From positions 806,001-870,000 of the forward strand of contig NZ_LN650648.1 in NCBI RefSeq assembly GCF_900002575.1: DNA of 64,000 nt. Direction: 5' to 3'. This document shows positions 45,324 through 54,786 of this stretch, in pieces. The notes under the pieces were generated by a model. That model saw nothing but the letters and a program-made list of their open reading frames with translations, searched no databases and was not told the origin of the DNA. The stretch's first letter is position 1, and every line of letters starts with the position of its first letter. A program made the translations under genes and the position numbers. The stretch comes from Romboutsia hominis (GTDB taxonomy: Bacteria; Bacillota; Clostridia; Peptostreptococcales; Peptostreptococcaceae).

Positions 45324-47266
45324 TTAAATATATCAGATAGTTCAATGCTAGCACTATTTAAGTTAGAAGGTATTTCTAAATCATCATCAGTAGTTAATGT
45401 AGAGTTTATAGGTAATGATACTATAAAAGAGGATCCTTCACCTAATTTTGAGTTAACACTTATAGTACCTTGGTGAAGTTTTACAAATGATTTAACAATA
45501 GAAAGTCCTATTCCACTTCCTTCATTTTGTCGTGTAAATACACTATCTATTTGAGTAAACTTTTCAAATATTTTATTTAAGTTAGCTTCATCTATACCAA
45601 CACCATTATCTTGAACTATAAAATTAAAATTATTTTTATCTGCAATTATTGTTGCAAATATATATTCTCCTTCACTTGAGAATTTTATAGCGTTTGAAAG
45701 AAGGTTTAGTACTATCCTTTCAATTTTTTCAGGATCAACACACATGTTAAGTTCTTCTACATTAGTGTCAAATATTATATTTAGTTTCTTAGATTTAGCA
45801 TAAGGAATTACAGATAAAACAGTATTTTCTATAAATGATATTATATCTATATTTTTAAGTTTTAAGTTATAAAACCCACAGTCAAACTTAGCTACGTCGA
45901 TAACATTATTTATAAGTCTAATGAGTCTATTTGAATTTTGAGAAATAATATTTAAGTTACTAAGTATTTTATCATCATTATGTAAAGTTTCTTTAGACAA
46001 TAATATACTTAAAAGTTGATTAGCTGATGAAATAACAGTAACTGGTGTCCTAAGCTCATGACTTATATTAACTATAAAATTACTTTTTGCAATATTAGCA
46101 TCTTCAGCAATCTTTTTAGATTTATTTAATTCTTCTTTGTGTTTTAAAGTTTTATGGGTATGTATAAGTAAAGCAATTATTATACATACTAGTCCAATTA
46201 AAGTAAAAGTAACAGGAAAAATAAGTTCCTTATACTTTTCAAAAAATGGAATAGGTTTATTTATTATTATTGAGTTTTTTGGAAGCTTATTTTCTTGTAT
46301 ATTATATTTAACTAAATTATCATAATTAAAACACCATACATTAGCCTCATCACTGGTTATAAGTTGTTTTGTATTTACTTTATCATCTAATATCGATTTA
46401 AGTAATTTACTTGCAAGAGTAGATTGTTCATAATGACTTACTACTTTCCCACCAACCATATTATCATAAAGATTATAGTTTAAGGTTGTAAACATAGGTG
46501 CATCTATATACTTAGAGATTGTTTCAACTGATTCATATATATATAAGTCTTTAGGTGAGTTAATTATATATGGATGTAGATACAAAACAACATCTTTATT
46601 TTTATCTATATTAGATAGCTTAGATAAAAAGGATTCATCAATTTTATCGGGTATTACAATATTTTTATAATTAAAATTTTTGTATTTAGATTTAAAGCTA
46701 TAAAATTCATCAATCTCTTTTTTATACTTACTTTCATCACCACTTATTAAGATTAAGTTTTTATTTTCATTAAATAAATTATGTATTAGATTTAAATTTT
46801 CTGATATAGATGGATTTTCTATAACACCCCCATTTATATTACTCTCCATTGCCCTTTTTATATTATCTTCATCTGAAATACCAAGAAATACCACAGCAGT
46901 ATTTTTAAATAACTCTAAATTATTTAGTGCAAAATCTAAAGCAGCATCGTCCCCGAGAATAATGCCATCATATTTTCTATAATTTTTAGTTTTAAATTTT
47001 ATTAAATTATAGAAATTTTTTCTGAATTCTTCATCATTAAATTTTTTTATATCCATATATTCTATTTGAACTTCGTAGTTACTATCGATAGAATCACAGA
47101 TACCATTTAATTGGTCATCAAATGTTATAAAACTTGGAGAGTATGAACTGATGAATAATACATTTTTTGTTGAAATTGCATTTGTATTTGTGGTATTTAG
47201 ACAAAATAAAACTATTAATGTAGGTAATATTAAATACCTAAAATTATTTTTAACTTTATTCAACAT
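45320..47266 (-). CDS. Orphan sensor histidine kinase with ABC-substrate-binding-like sensor
   Basis: A 648-residue membrane kinase. A signal/anchor (about 10-30) is followed by an extracytoplasmic domain (about 33-330; 'VLFISSYSPSFITFDDQLNGI', 'GIILGDDAALDFA', 'VVFLGISDED') of the ABC_sub_bind type, a second membrane segment (about 345-368), HisKA with phospho-acceptor His in 'NISHELRTPVTVI', and HATPase_c with N box 'LLSNAIKFS', G1 'QDNGVGID' and G2 'GSGIGLSIV'. No response regulator is adjacent. It is divergent from the RocR-like gene and could sense an extracellular amino acid or peptide; inference only. Confidence 0.87.
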   Translation of the reverse strand: MLNKVKNNFRYLILPTLIVLFCLNTTNTNAISTKNVLFISSYSPSFITFDDQLNGICDSIDSNYEVQIEYMDIKKFNDEEFRKNFYNLIKFKTKNYRKYDGIILGDDAALDFALNNLELFKNTAVVFLGISDEDNIKRAMESNINGGVIENPSISENLNLIHNLFNENKNLILISGDESKYKKEIDEFYSFKSKYKNFNYKNIVIPDKIDESFLSKLSNIDKNKDVVLYLHPYIINSPKDLYIYESVETISKYIDAPMFTTLNYNLYDNMVGGKVVSHYEQSTLASKLLKSILDDKVNTKQLITSDEANVWCFNYDNLVKYNIQENKLPKNSIIINKPIPFFEKYKELIFPVTFTLIGLVCIIIALLIHTHKTLKHKEELNKSKKIAEDANIAKSNFIVNISHELRTPVTVISSANQLLSILLSKETLHNDDKILSNLNIISQNSNRLIRLINNVIDVAKFDCGFYNLKLKNIDIISFIENTVLSVIPYAKSKKLNIIFDTNVEELNMCVDPEKIERIVLNLLSNAIKFSSEGEYIFATIIADKNNFNFIVQDNGVGIDEANLNKIFEKFTQIDSVFTRQNEGSGIGLSIVKSFVKLHQGTISVNSKLGEGSSFIVSLPINSTLTTDDDLEIPSNLNSASIELSDIFK

Positions 47267-47534
47267 TTTTATACACCCTTTTGAAAAAAATTGTAATTAT
47301 ATAGAAATTATAGCAGAAAAAAGTATAAATACCTACATCAAAAATAGAAAGATATTTTATAACACATATATAAATAATTGAAATAATATAAAATTATATA
47401 TCTAATAAATATATTTGATAAAAAAGGAAAATAGGGTGCAAAAGTTAAATTCTTAAAAGTATGTTGTAATTTTAAGAAAAAGTTTGATACAAAAAATTTT
47501 TATATTATAAAATAGATATTTAGGTGGAGGGGCT

Positions 47535-48932
47535 ATGCAAAATAATATATATAAAGAAGTTATAGAAAAAATAATAGAAAGCATAGATGAAGGTATACAT
47601 TTTATAGATAAAAATGGAAAAACATTAATATATAATAATGCTATGGCAAAATTAGAACATATGAATAAAGAAGATGTATTAAATAAATCTTTCAAAGACG
47701 TATTAAAAAATATGGAAATAAAAAATAGTACGCTACTTAAGGTTATTAGAAATAAAAAAGAGATAAAAGATAATGTACAAAAATACTTAAACAAAGATGG
47801 AAAAGAAATAACTACTATAAATACGACAATACCAGTTAAAATTAATGGGGAGCTAATTGGCGCATTAGAAGTTTCAAAAGATATGACTCAAATTCAAACA
47901 TTATCAGAACAGATTATAAAATTAAATGATATTAAGGAAAATAATAGAAAAAATAAGACAAAAGAAGGATATAATTTTAGCGATATAATAGGTGAAAGTG
48001 AATGTATAAAAAAAGCAATTAACATATCAAAAAAAGCAACTAAAAGTGATGCAACAGTATTTATATATGGGGAAACAGGAACAGGAAAAGAACTTATAAG
48101 TCAATCTATACACTATGAAAGTAAAAGAAGAGATAAACCATTTATAGCACAAAATTGTGCGGCACTTCCCGAAAGCTTATTAGAAGGAATACTATTTGGA
48201 ACTGTAAAAGGAGGATTCACAGGTGCAATAGATAGGCCAGGTTTATTTGAACAAGCTAATAAGGGTACAATACTTTTAGATGAAATAAATTCTATGCCAC
48301 TTCAACTTCAAGCAAAGCTACTTAGGGTGCTTCAAGAAGGATATGTAAGAAGAGTTGGAGGAACAAAGGATATACCAGTTGACGTAAGGGTAATAGCTAC
48401 AACTAATGAAAATCCTGTAGATATATTAAATGAAGGAAAACTTAGGAAAGATTTATATTACAGATTAAATGTAATTTATATAGAAATACCACCTCTTAGA
48501 GAAAGAGGTGAAGACATTATATTGCTTGCAAATAAATTTATAAAAAAATATAATTATAAATTAAATAAAAACTTAATTGGTATATCTGAAAAGGGAGCTA
48601 AGGTACTTAAAAATCACTTTTGGCAAGGAAATGTAAGAGAATTAGAAAATACTATATACTCTAGTATGAGCCTTATGGAAAATGAAGATGTTTTAGATGA
48701 AGATATGATAAATATAAATGAATATAAAACCAATTTATCAGAAAATACATATATAATAGATATAGGCTCAAAGCCTTTAGATTGGATAATAGGAGATATA
48801 GAAGAACGATATATACATGAAGCTTTAGAAAAATCGGGAGAAAATGTAACAAAAGCAGCTGCTATACTTGGAATAACAAGGCAAAACCTTCAGTATAAAA
48901 TGAAAAAATATAATATAAGAATTAATAGATAG
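47535..48932 (+). CDS. RocR-like sigma-54-dependent activator of ornithine operon
   Basis: A 465-residue enhancer-binding protein. N-terminal PAS domain (about 8-125; 'IDEGIHFIDKNGKTLIYNNAM'), AAA+ ATPase (about 150-380) with Walker A 'GETGTGKE', 'LLDEINSM' Walker B and sensor 'RVIATTNENP', and a C-terminal Fis-type helix-turn-helix ('NVTKAAAILGITRQNLQYKM'). The sigma-54 contact loop reads GGFTGA instead of GAFTGA. 'GLFEQANKGTILLDEINSMPLQLQ' wording is that of RocR-type regulators of arginine/ornithine catabolism. It lies 270 bases upstream of a -24/-12 promoter in front of ord and surely controls it. Shine-Dalgarno is GGTGGAGG. Confidence 0.88.
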   Translation: MQNNIYKEVIEKIIESIDEGIHFIDKNGKTLIYNNAMAKLEHMNKEDVLNKSFKDVLKNMEIKNSTLLKVIRNKKEIKDNVQKYLNKDGKEITTINTTIPVKINGELIGALEVSKDMTQIQTLSEQIIKLNDIKENNRKNKTKEGYNFSDIIGESECIKKAINISKKATKSDATVFIYGETGTGKELISQSIHYESKRRDKPFIAQNCAALPESLLEGILFGTVKGGFTGAIDRPGLFEQANKGTILLDEINSMPLQLQAKLLRVLQEGYVRRVGGTKDIPVDVRVIATTNENPVDILNEGKLRKDLYYRLNVIYIEIPPLRERGEDIILLANKFIKKYNYKLNKNLIGISEKGAKVLKNHFWQGNVRELENTIYSSMSLMENEDVLDEDMININEYKTNLSENTYIIDIGSKPLDWIIGDIEERYIHEALEKSGENVTKAAAILGITRQNLQYKMKKYNIRINR

Positions 48933-48935
48933 TAT

Positions 48936-48986
48936 AAGAGCAAAAAATTTTGCAGTACATGCAAAATTTAATGCTCTTTTTTTTTA
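48936..48986 (+). terminator. Terminator of the activator gene
   Basis: Stem AGAGC...AATTTTGCA / TGCAAAATT...GCTCT followed by nine T. It insulates the activator gene from the ornithine operon. Confidence 0.85.
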
Positions 48987-49143
48987 TTTTCAAACCTATT
49001 GATATATATCATTTGTATAAGGTATCAACAGTTTTATGATTAATATAAAATTCTTGCATGTAAAAAAGGAAAGATACCCTATGTATAAAAAATTACGAGG
49101 GGAAAAATAGATAAATTTTTAAAAAATAGGAAAAATTAAAAAA

Positions 49144-49160
49144 TTGGCATTACTCTTGCT
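49144..49160 (+). promoter_or_regulatory. Sigma-54 (-24/-12) promoter of ornithine operon
   Basis: TTGGCAT-TACTC-TTGCT: GG at 49146-49147 and GC at 49158-49159 are exactly 12 bases apart, the spacing required for RpoN. It lies 44 bases before the ord start codon. The 150 bases upstream contain TTGATA (about 48999) and TATCAA (about 49023) in inverted order, a possible activator site, but this is weak. Confidence 0.88.
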
Positions 49161-49203
49161 TTATATATAAAGCATAAAAAATAAATATAAGGGGGAAGTA
49201 TAT

Positions 49204-50268
49204 ATGAGAAATATAAAAGTTGGAATATGGGGATTTGGAGCAATGGGAAGTGGAATGGCAAAAATGTTACTTAAAAAAAATGGAGTAGATATAGTTGCAG
49301 TTTGTGATATGCATCCAGAAAGAGTAAATAAAAGTGTATATGATGTACTAGGGTGTGAAAGAGGAGAAAGGCCAGAAGTTATAATAAAGCCTGATTATAA
49401 AGAAGCTTTCACTGATGAATGTGCAGATGTTGTGTTACTTGCAACTGACTCATTCACTAAAGGAGCATTTGATAAGATAAAATACATATTAGAAAGAAAA
49501 ATAAACGTTATATCAACAGCAGAAGAAATGTCTTATCCAAAAGCACAAGAACCAGAATTAGCTGAAGAATTAAATAGGATAGCTAAAGAAAATGGAGTAA
49601 GTGTACTTGGTACAGGAATAAACCCAGGATTTGTACTTGATTTACTAATACTTGCTTTAACTGGAACTTGCGAAGAAGTAGAGTATATAAAGGCTGCTAG
49701 AGTAAATGACTTATCTCCATTTGGTAAAGCAGTTATGATAGAACAGGGGGTTGGAGTTACAAAAGATGAATTTGAAAATGGAGTTAAAGATGGATCAATA
49801 GCAGGTCATGTAGGTTTTCCTGAATCTATAAACATGATAACACATGGTATAGGATGGAATTTAGAAAAAGTAGAGGAAACTAGAGAACCAATAATGAGTA
49901 GTGTATATAGAAAGAGCGAGTACGCTGAGGTAGAAGCAGGAAATGTTGCAGGTTGTAGACAATGTGGATATGGATATGTTGATGGAAAAGTTAAAATAGA
50001 AATGGAACATCCACAACAAATATTACCTCACTTAGAAGGGCAATCAACAGGAGATTATGTAACTATAAAAGGTACTCCAAATATAAATTTACAAATAACT
50101 CCAGAGATACCAGGAGGGATAGGTACTATAGCAATGTGTGTAAATTCTATACCACATGTTATAAATGCAATACCAGGACTTAGAACAATGCTTGATATAC
50201 CTGTTCCAAGAGCAATAATGGGCGATATGAGAGAATTAGTTAATTTAAAAGAAACTGTTAAGGCTTAA
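49204..50268 (+). CDS. ord: 2,4-diaminopentanoate dehydrogenase
   Basis: A 354-residue NAD(P)-dependent amine dehydrogenase that converts (2R,4S)-2,4-diaminopentanoate to 2-amino-4-oxopentanoate in anaerobic ornithine fermentation. The N-terminal Rossmann motif is 'GIWGFGAMGSGMAKML'; further family features include 'GTGINPGFVLDLLIL' and 'SPFGKAVMIEQGVGVT', as in dihydrodipicolinate-reductase-like proteins. GGGGGAAG lies upstream of the ATG. First gene of the operon. Confidence 0.93.
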   Translation: MRNIKVGIWGFGAMGSGMAKMLLKKNGVDIVAVCDMHPERVNKSVYDVLGCERGERPEVIIKPDYKEAFTDECADVVLLATDSFTKGAFDKIKYILERKINVISTAEEMSYPKAQEPELAEELNRIAKENGVSVLGTGINPGFVLDLLILALTGTCEEVEYIKAARVNDLSPFGKAVMIEQGVGVTKDEFENGVKDGSIAGHVGFPESINMITHGIGWNLEKVEETREPIMSSVYRKSEYAEVEAGNVAGCRQCGYGYVDGKVKIEMEHPQQILPHLEGQSTGDYVTIKGTPNINLQITPEIPGGIGTIAMCVNSIPHVINAIPGLRTMLDIPVPRAIMGDMRELVNLKETVKA

Positions 50269-50299
50269 ATATAAATTTATAAATAAAGAATATAACAAA

Positions 50300-50332
50300 C
50301 CAATACTAGTAAATTAATTTTACTAGTATTGG
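50300..50332 (+). promoter_or_regulatory. Intercistronic hairpin between ord and ortA
   Basis: Perfect 14-bp inverted repeat CCAATACTAGTAAA / TTTACTAGTATTGG with loop TTAAT. It is followed by A7 rather than a T run, so it is not a terminator on this strand. It ends just before the ortA Shine-Dalgarno (AAAGGAGAG) and may stabilise or process the mRNA or set the ord:ortA ratio. Confidence 0.6.
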
Positions 50333-50352
50333 AAAAAAAGGAGAGTAGATTT

Positions 50353-50664
50353 ATGGATGCTAAGCGTGGAAATTGGGTAATAATTCACAACATAGTATTA
50401 GAATCTAGCCAAAGGGCGCCACAAGTTCCAGATGATACAAAATTACATCCTCTTGAAATGTGGGTTAAAGGATTTATAGAAGAAGATGCTAATATTGGGG
50501 AACTAGTCAATATAAAAACTATAACAGGAAGAAATGTAAGTGGAAAATTACTAAAAGTAGAACCATATTATGAACATGATTATGGAAAGTGTATACCAGA
50601 ATTACTTCAAATAGGTTTACAGGCAAGAAATATACTATTTGGAGGTGAAGAAAATGAAAGATAA
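50353..50664 (+). CDS. ortA: 2-amino-4-ketopentanoate thiolase, alpha subunit
   Basis: A 103-residue small subunit of the thiolase that cleaves 2-amino-4-oxopentanoate with CoA into acetyl-CoA and D-alanine. It carries 'KRGNWVIIHNIVL', 'RAPQVPDDTKLHPLEMWVKGF' (in part) and 'YEHDYGKCIPELLQIG', characteristic of OrtA. The ATG at 50353 follows AAGGAGAG; an in-frame TTG at 50329 lies before this site and is rejected. Its end overlaps ortB by 11 bases. Confidence 0.92.
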   Translation: MDAKRGNWVIIHNIVLESSQRAPQVPDDTKLHPLEMWVKGFIEEDANIGELVNIKTITGRNVSGKLLKVEPYYEHDYGKCIPELLQIGLQARNILFGGEENER

Positions 50665-52072
50665 TAGTTATAGTGCTGTAATGAGTAGAAAAAATGAAAT
50701 AATGAAAAATGCAATAGGGATAGACTATACAAAGTTTGAAAACGAAGGAATATCCTTTGATTATGAAAAAATGATGAAAGAAACAGGATATTCTTTAAGC
50801 GAAATAGAAAAAATCCAAGGAAATTTCGCAGTAGGAAATACTCCATTAATAGAGCTTAAAAATATAACTAAACTTGCTAGAAAAGTATCGCCAAAGGGAA
50901 AAGGTGCAAAGATATTTGTAAAAGATGAAGCATGTAATGCATCTGGAAGTTTTAAAGCAAGACGTGCAGCAACAGCAGTATATCATGCTAAAAAGATGGG
51001 ATATAAGGGAGTAATTGCAGCAACTAGTGGAAATTATGGAGCAGCAGTTGCATCTCAAGCAGCTATGCAAGGCCTTAAATGTATAATAGTTCAGGAGTGT
51101 TATGACAGTAATGGAATAGGTCAGCCTGAAATAATAGAAAAAGCAAGAAAATGTGAAGCCTATGGTGCAGAAGTTGTTCAATTAACTGTAGGACCTGAGT
51201 TATTTTATACATTTTTAACATTATTAGAAGAAACAGGATATTTTAATGCATCACTTTATTCTCCATTTGGGATAGCTGGTGTTGAGACATTAGGATATGA
51301 AATAGCTATGCAGTGTAGAGAAAAATTAGGAAAAGATCCAGATGTAGTAGTATGCACTAATGCAGGGGGAGGAAATTTAACGGGAACAGCTAGAGGACTA
51401 AAAAAAGCTGGGGCTACAGATGTTAAAGTAGTAGGTGCAAGCGTCAACCTAAAAGGACTTCATATGGCTAGTGATACTCAATTTAATAAAAAATCATTTA
51501 CTACAGGGCACACTGGGTTTGGAATACCATTTTGTACTTGGCCAGACCGTTCAGATGTACCAAGATCAGCTGCAAGACCACTAAGATATATGGATAGATA
51601 CTTAACAGTAAGTCAAGGGGAAGTATTTTATATGACAGAACTACTAGCACAACTTGAAGGTATAGAGAGAGGTCCAGCTGGAAATACATCTTTGGCAGTA
51701 GCATTTAGTTTAGCTAGAGAACTAGATGAAGACCAAATAATAGTAGTTCAAGAAACAGAGTATACAGGAGCTGGAAAACATATAAATCCACAACTTACAT
51801 TTGCGCGTGAAAATGGGATAGAAATTAAGTTCGGAAATCCACAAGATGAAGTTTGTGGAGAAAATTTAATATTACCATCACATCCAAGTATGATAAAAGC
51901 AGTTGATTTAGACATGAATAAGATAAAAAAATCTTATATAAAAAATGCAATAAAAAATAATAATGTAAGTAAGTTAAATAATGAAGATATAGAATTTTTA
52001 GCTAAAGATTGTAAGTGCGATATAGAGTTTGTAAAAAATGTTGCTAATGAAATACTAGTTAAAGGGAAATAG
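50654..52072 (+). CDS. ortB: 2-amino-4-ketopentanoate thiolase, beta subunit
   Basis: A 472-residue PLP-dependent (fold type II, threonine-synthase-like) subunit of OrtAB. The PLP Lys is in 'CNASGSFKARRAATA', the phosphate-binding Gly-rich loop in 'TNAGGGNLTGTARG', and 'ATSGNYGAAVASQAAMQG' is the substrate-binding loop. ATG at 50654 follows GGAGGTGAAG within ortA. A weak imperfect inverted repeat lies in the 127-base gap before oraS. Confidence 0.94.
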   Translation: MKDNSYSAVMSRKNEIMKNAIGIDYTKFENEGISFDYEKMMKETGYSLSEIEKIQGNFAVGNTPLIELKNITKLARKVSPKGKGAKIFVKDEACNASGSFKARRAATAVYHAKKMGYKGVIAATSGNYGAAVASQAAMQGLKCIIVQECYDSNGIGQPEIIEKARKCEAYGAEVVQLTVGPELFYTFLTLLEETGYFNASLYSPFGIAGVETLGYEIAMQCREKLGKDPDVVVCTNAGGGNLTGTARGLKKAGATDVKVVGASVNLKGLHMASDTQFNKKSFTTGHTGFGIPFCTWPDRSDVPRSAARPLRYMDRYLTVSQGEVFYMTELLAQLEGIERGPAGNTSLAVAFSLARELDEDQIIVVQETEYTGAGKHINPQLTFARENGIEIKFGNPQDEVCGENLILPSHPSMIKAVDLDMNKIKKSYIKNAIKNNNVSKLNNEDIEFLAKDCKCDIEFVKNVANEILVKGK

Positions 52073-52199
52073 CCTTACATACTAATTATTTCACTTATCA
52101 TGATTAGTTAGTATAGAGTATAAAAAACTAAAAATTAGGGTTTAAAATTATAATATAGAGATTCGTAAATAGAAAGTAATAGAGAATAGGGGGAGACGT

Positions 52200-52574
52200 A
52201 TGAAAAAGAGAAATGATGATTTTAATGAAAGAAGAGCTCATCTAGCAAATTTAAGTGATGAAGAATTAAAGAATAGATTTTGGAGCTTAGCAAGTGAAAT
52301 AGTTGAACCGATGATAGAACTAGGAAGAAAAAATACCACACCATCAATAGAAAGATCAGTACTACTAAGAATGGGATTTTCTTCTTTAGAAGCTAAAGAA
52401 ATAGTAAATGGTGTACTTGAAAATGGACTTATAGGAAAAGGTGCGGGGCATGTTGTTTATAAATTTTCCAAGGAAAAAAATATAAGTGTTCGCGAAGCTG
52501 GTCTTATGCTTATAGAAAATAAGTATTGGGATGAAGCAGTTAGTTTATTTGCGAAGGAGGGAGCACAATGTTAA
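52200..52574 (+). CDS. oraS: D-ornithine 4,5-aminomutase, small subunit
   Basis: A 124-residue OraS subunit ('RNDDFNERRAHLANLSDEELKNRFWSLA' in part, 'TTPSIERSVLLRMGFSSLEAKEIV', 'HVVYKFSKEKNISVREAG'). It partners with OraE in the adenosylcobalamin- and PLP-dependent rearrangement of D-ornithine to 2,4-diaminopentanoate. GGGGGAGA precedes the ATG. The end overlaps oraE by seven bases. Confidence 0.95.
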   Translation: MKKRNDDFNERRAHLANLSDEELKNRFWSLASEIVEPMIELGRKNTTPSIERSVLLRMGFSSLEAKEIVNGVLENGLIGKGAGHVVYKFSKEKNISVREAGLMLIENKYWDEAVSLFAKEGAQC

Positions 52575-54784
52575 AAGAAAATAAAAAATTAGATATAGAA
52601 TATATATTAAAAGATCTAGAAAATTATAGACCAAAAAGAAGAGGCTGGACATGGAGAGAAAATGAAAAAGATTTAGAAATGGGACCTTTTAAATATAAGG
52701 ATTGTTCAGCACCTTTAAAAGAAAGTGTAGCACTTCCTTCAGCTAAATACTTTAATAATATAGACCCTCAACCTAATGCAGTTATAACAACAGAAATAGC
52801 ATCAGGAAGATTTGAAGATGATATAAGAAGAATGAGAATGGCAGCACATCATGGAGCAGACCATTTAATGGTTATAAGAACGGCTGGTCAATCTCACTTT
52901 GATGGATTAATAGAAGGAACACCACAGGGAATAGGAGGAGTTCCTATAACAAGAAAGCAAGTTAGAGCACAAAGAAAAGCTCTTGATTTTATAGAAGAAG
53001 AAGTTGGAAGACCAATAAACTATCATTCTTATGTAAGTGGAGTTGCAGGACCTGAGGTTGCTGTAATGTTTGCAGAAGAAGGAATAAACGGAGCTCATCA
53101 AGACCCACAATACAACGTATTATATAGAAATATAAATATGATAAGATCATTTGTTGATGCTTGTGAAGCAAAAAATATAATGGCTTTTGCTAATATGGCT
53201 CAAATAGATGGAGCACACAATGCAAATGCAACAGCTAGAGAAGCTTGGAAGGTTATGCCTGAACTTATGGTTCAACATGCACTAAACTCAGTATTCTCAG
53301 AAAAAGTAGGAATTAATAAAGACAATATATGCCTATCAACAGTACCACCAACAGCACCTCCAGCACCATGTTTAACACTAGACCTACCTTATGCAGTAGC
53401 TTTAAGAGAGTTATTTAGTGACTATAAAATGAGAGCACAAATGAATACTAAATATATGGATTCATCAACTAGAGAAGCAACAGTAACTCATGTACTTAAC
53501 TTATTGACTTCAGTTTTAACAAGAGCTGATATACAATCTACTATAACTCCAGACGAAGGAAGAAACGTTCCTTGGCATATGTACAACATAGAAGCTTGTG
53601 ATACTGCAAAACAAGCACTTGTTGGTATGGATGGACTTATGGATATGATAGAACTTAAAAAAACAGGTCCACTTAGAGATAAAGCAAGAGAGTTAAAAGA
53701 AAGAGCAGTATTATATATGGAAGAAATATTAGAAGAAGGTGGATATTTCGAAGCTGTTGAAAAAGGATTCTTTGTTGATTCTGGTAACTACCCAGAAAGA
53801 AATGGAGACGGAATAAGTAGAAAGATAAGAGAAGGAGTAGGAGCAGGAAGTGTATATGAAAGAGATGAAGATTATCTAGCTCCAGTTACAGCTCACTTTG
53901 GATACAATAATGTAGCTCAATATGATGAAACTTTAGTAGATAATCCTTCTAAGTTGATAGATGGATGTACTTTTGAAGAACCAGATAAAATAATATATAT
54001 AGATGAACTAGATGATATGGATAATGTAAACGTAAGACTTAAAGAGGTAGAAGAATTTAGAAATTCTACTAATATAAAGCCAGAAATGGAATGGTGTGCA
54101 GATGGTACAGTAATGCTTACTATGATGCTACCAACAGATAAGAGAACTGCTGAATTTGCAGCTATAGAATTTGCTAAGAAAATGAATCTAGAAGAAGTAG
54201 AAGTTATCCACAGAGAAGTTATGCATAGTGCAGAAGGAACTAGAATAGAGTTGAAAGGTAAAGTTCCATTTAGCATAGATATAGCTAAACTTGATATACC
54301 AGAAGAGCAAAAGGTAATGACAGATGATGAAATAAGAGAAGATATAGAAAAAATGCCTATGAAAATCGTTTGTGCAACAATAGGAGAAGATGAACACTCT
54401 GTTGGACTTAGAGAAGTTATAGACATAAAACATGGTGGTATAGAAAAATATGGTATAGAATGCCACTACTTAGGAACATCAGTGCCAGTTGAAAAATTAG
54501 TAAATGCAGCAATAGAGTTAAATGCAGATGCTATACTTGCATCAACTATAATAAGTCATGATGATATACACTACAAAAATATGAAAAAATTACATGAATA
54601 TTGTGTAGAAAAGGGAATAAGAGATAAGGTAATGGTAGCAGCAGGAGGAACTCAAGTAACGCCTGATATAGCAGTTGAAAATGGAATGGATGCTGGATTT
54701 GGAAGAAGTGATAGAGGGGTTAACGTAGCTACGTTCTTAGTTGAAAAAAGAAGAGAAAAATTAGCACTAGAAGGAAATAATTAA
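52568..54784 (+). CDS. oraE: D-ornithine 4,5-aminomutase, large B12/PLP subunit
   Basis: A 738-residue catalytic subunit. A TIM barrel with the substrate/cofactor pocket occupies about residues 60-450 ('AAHHGADHLMVIRTAGQSHFDG', 'STVPPTAPPAPCL'), and the C-terminal Rossmann domain (about 590-735) binds cobalamin through DEHSVG, a DxHxxG motif with Asp608 and His610. Lys621, eleven residues on, matches the PLP-binding Lys629 that follows His618 in the C. sticklandii enzyme. AAGGAGGGAG precedes the ATG. All key residues are intact. Confidence 0.95.
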   Translation: MLKENKKLDIEYILKDLENYRPKRRGWTWRENEKDLEMGPFKYKDCSAPLKESVALPSAKYFNNIDPQPNAVITTEIASGRFEDDIRRMRMAAHHGADHLMVIRTAGQSHFDGLIEGTPQGIGGVPITRKQVRAQRKALDFIEEEVGRPINYHSYVSGVAGPEVAVMFAEEGINGAHQDPQYNVLYRNINMIRSFVDACEAKNIMAFANMAQIDGAHNANATAREAWKVMPELMVQHALNSVFSEKVGINKDNICLSTVPPTAPPAPCLTLDLPYAVALRELFSDYKMRAQMNTKYMDSSTREATVTHVLNLLTSVLTRADIQSTITPDEGRNVPWHMYNIEACDTAKQALVGMDGLMDMIELKKTGPLRDKARELKERAVLYMEEILEEGGYFEAVEKGFFVDSGNYPERNGDGISRKIREGVGAGSVYERDEDYLAPVTAHFGYNNVAQYDETLVDNPSKLIDGCTFEEPDKIIYIDELDDMDNVNVRLKEVEEFRNSTNIKPEMEWCADGTVMLTMMLPTDKRTAEFAAIEFAKKMNLEEVEVIHREVMHSAEGTRIELKGKVPFSIDIAKLDIPEEQKVMTDDEIREDIEKMPMKIVCATIGEDEHSVGLREVIDIKHGGIEKYGIECHYLGTSVPVEKLVNAAIELNADAILASTIISHDDIHYKNMKKLHEYCVEKGIRDKVMVAAGGTQVTPDIAVENGMDAGFGRSDRGVNVATFLVEKRREKLALEGNN

Positions 54785-54786
54785 AC

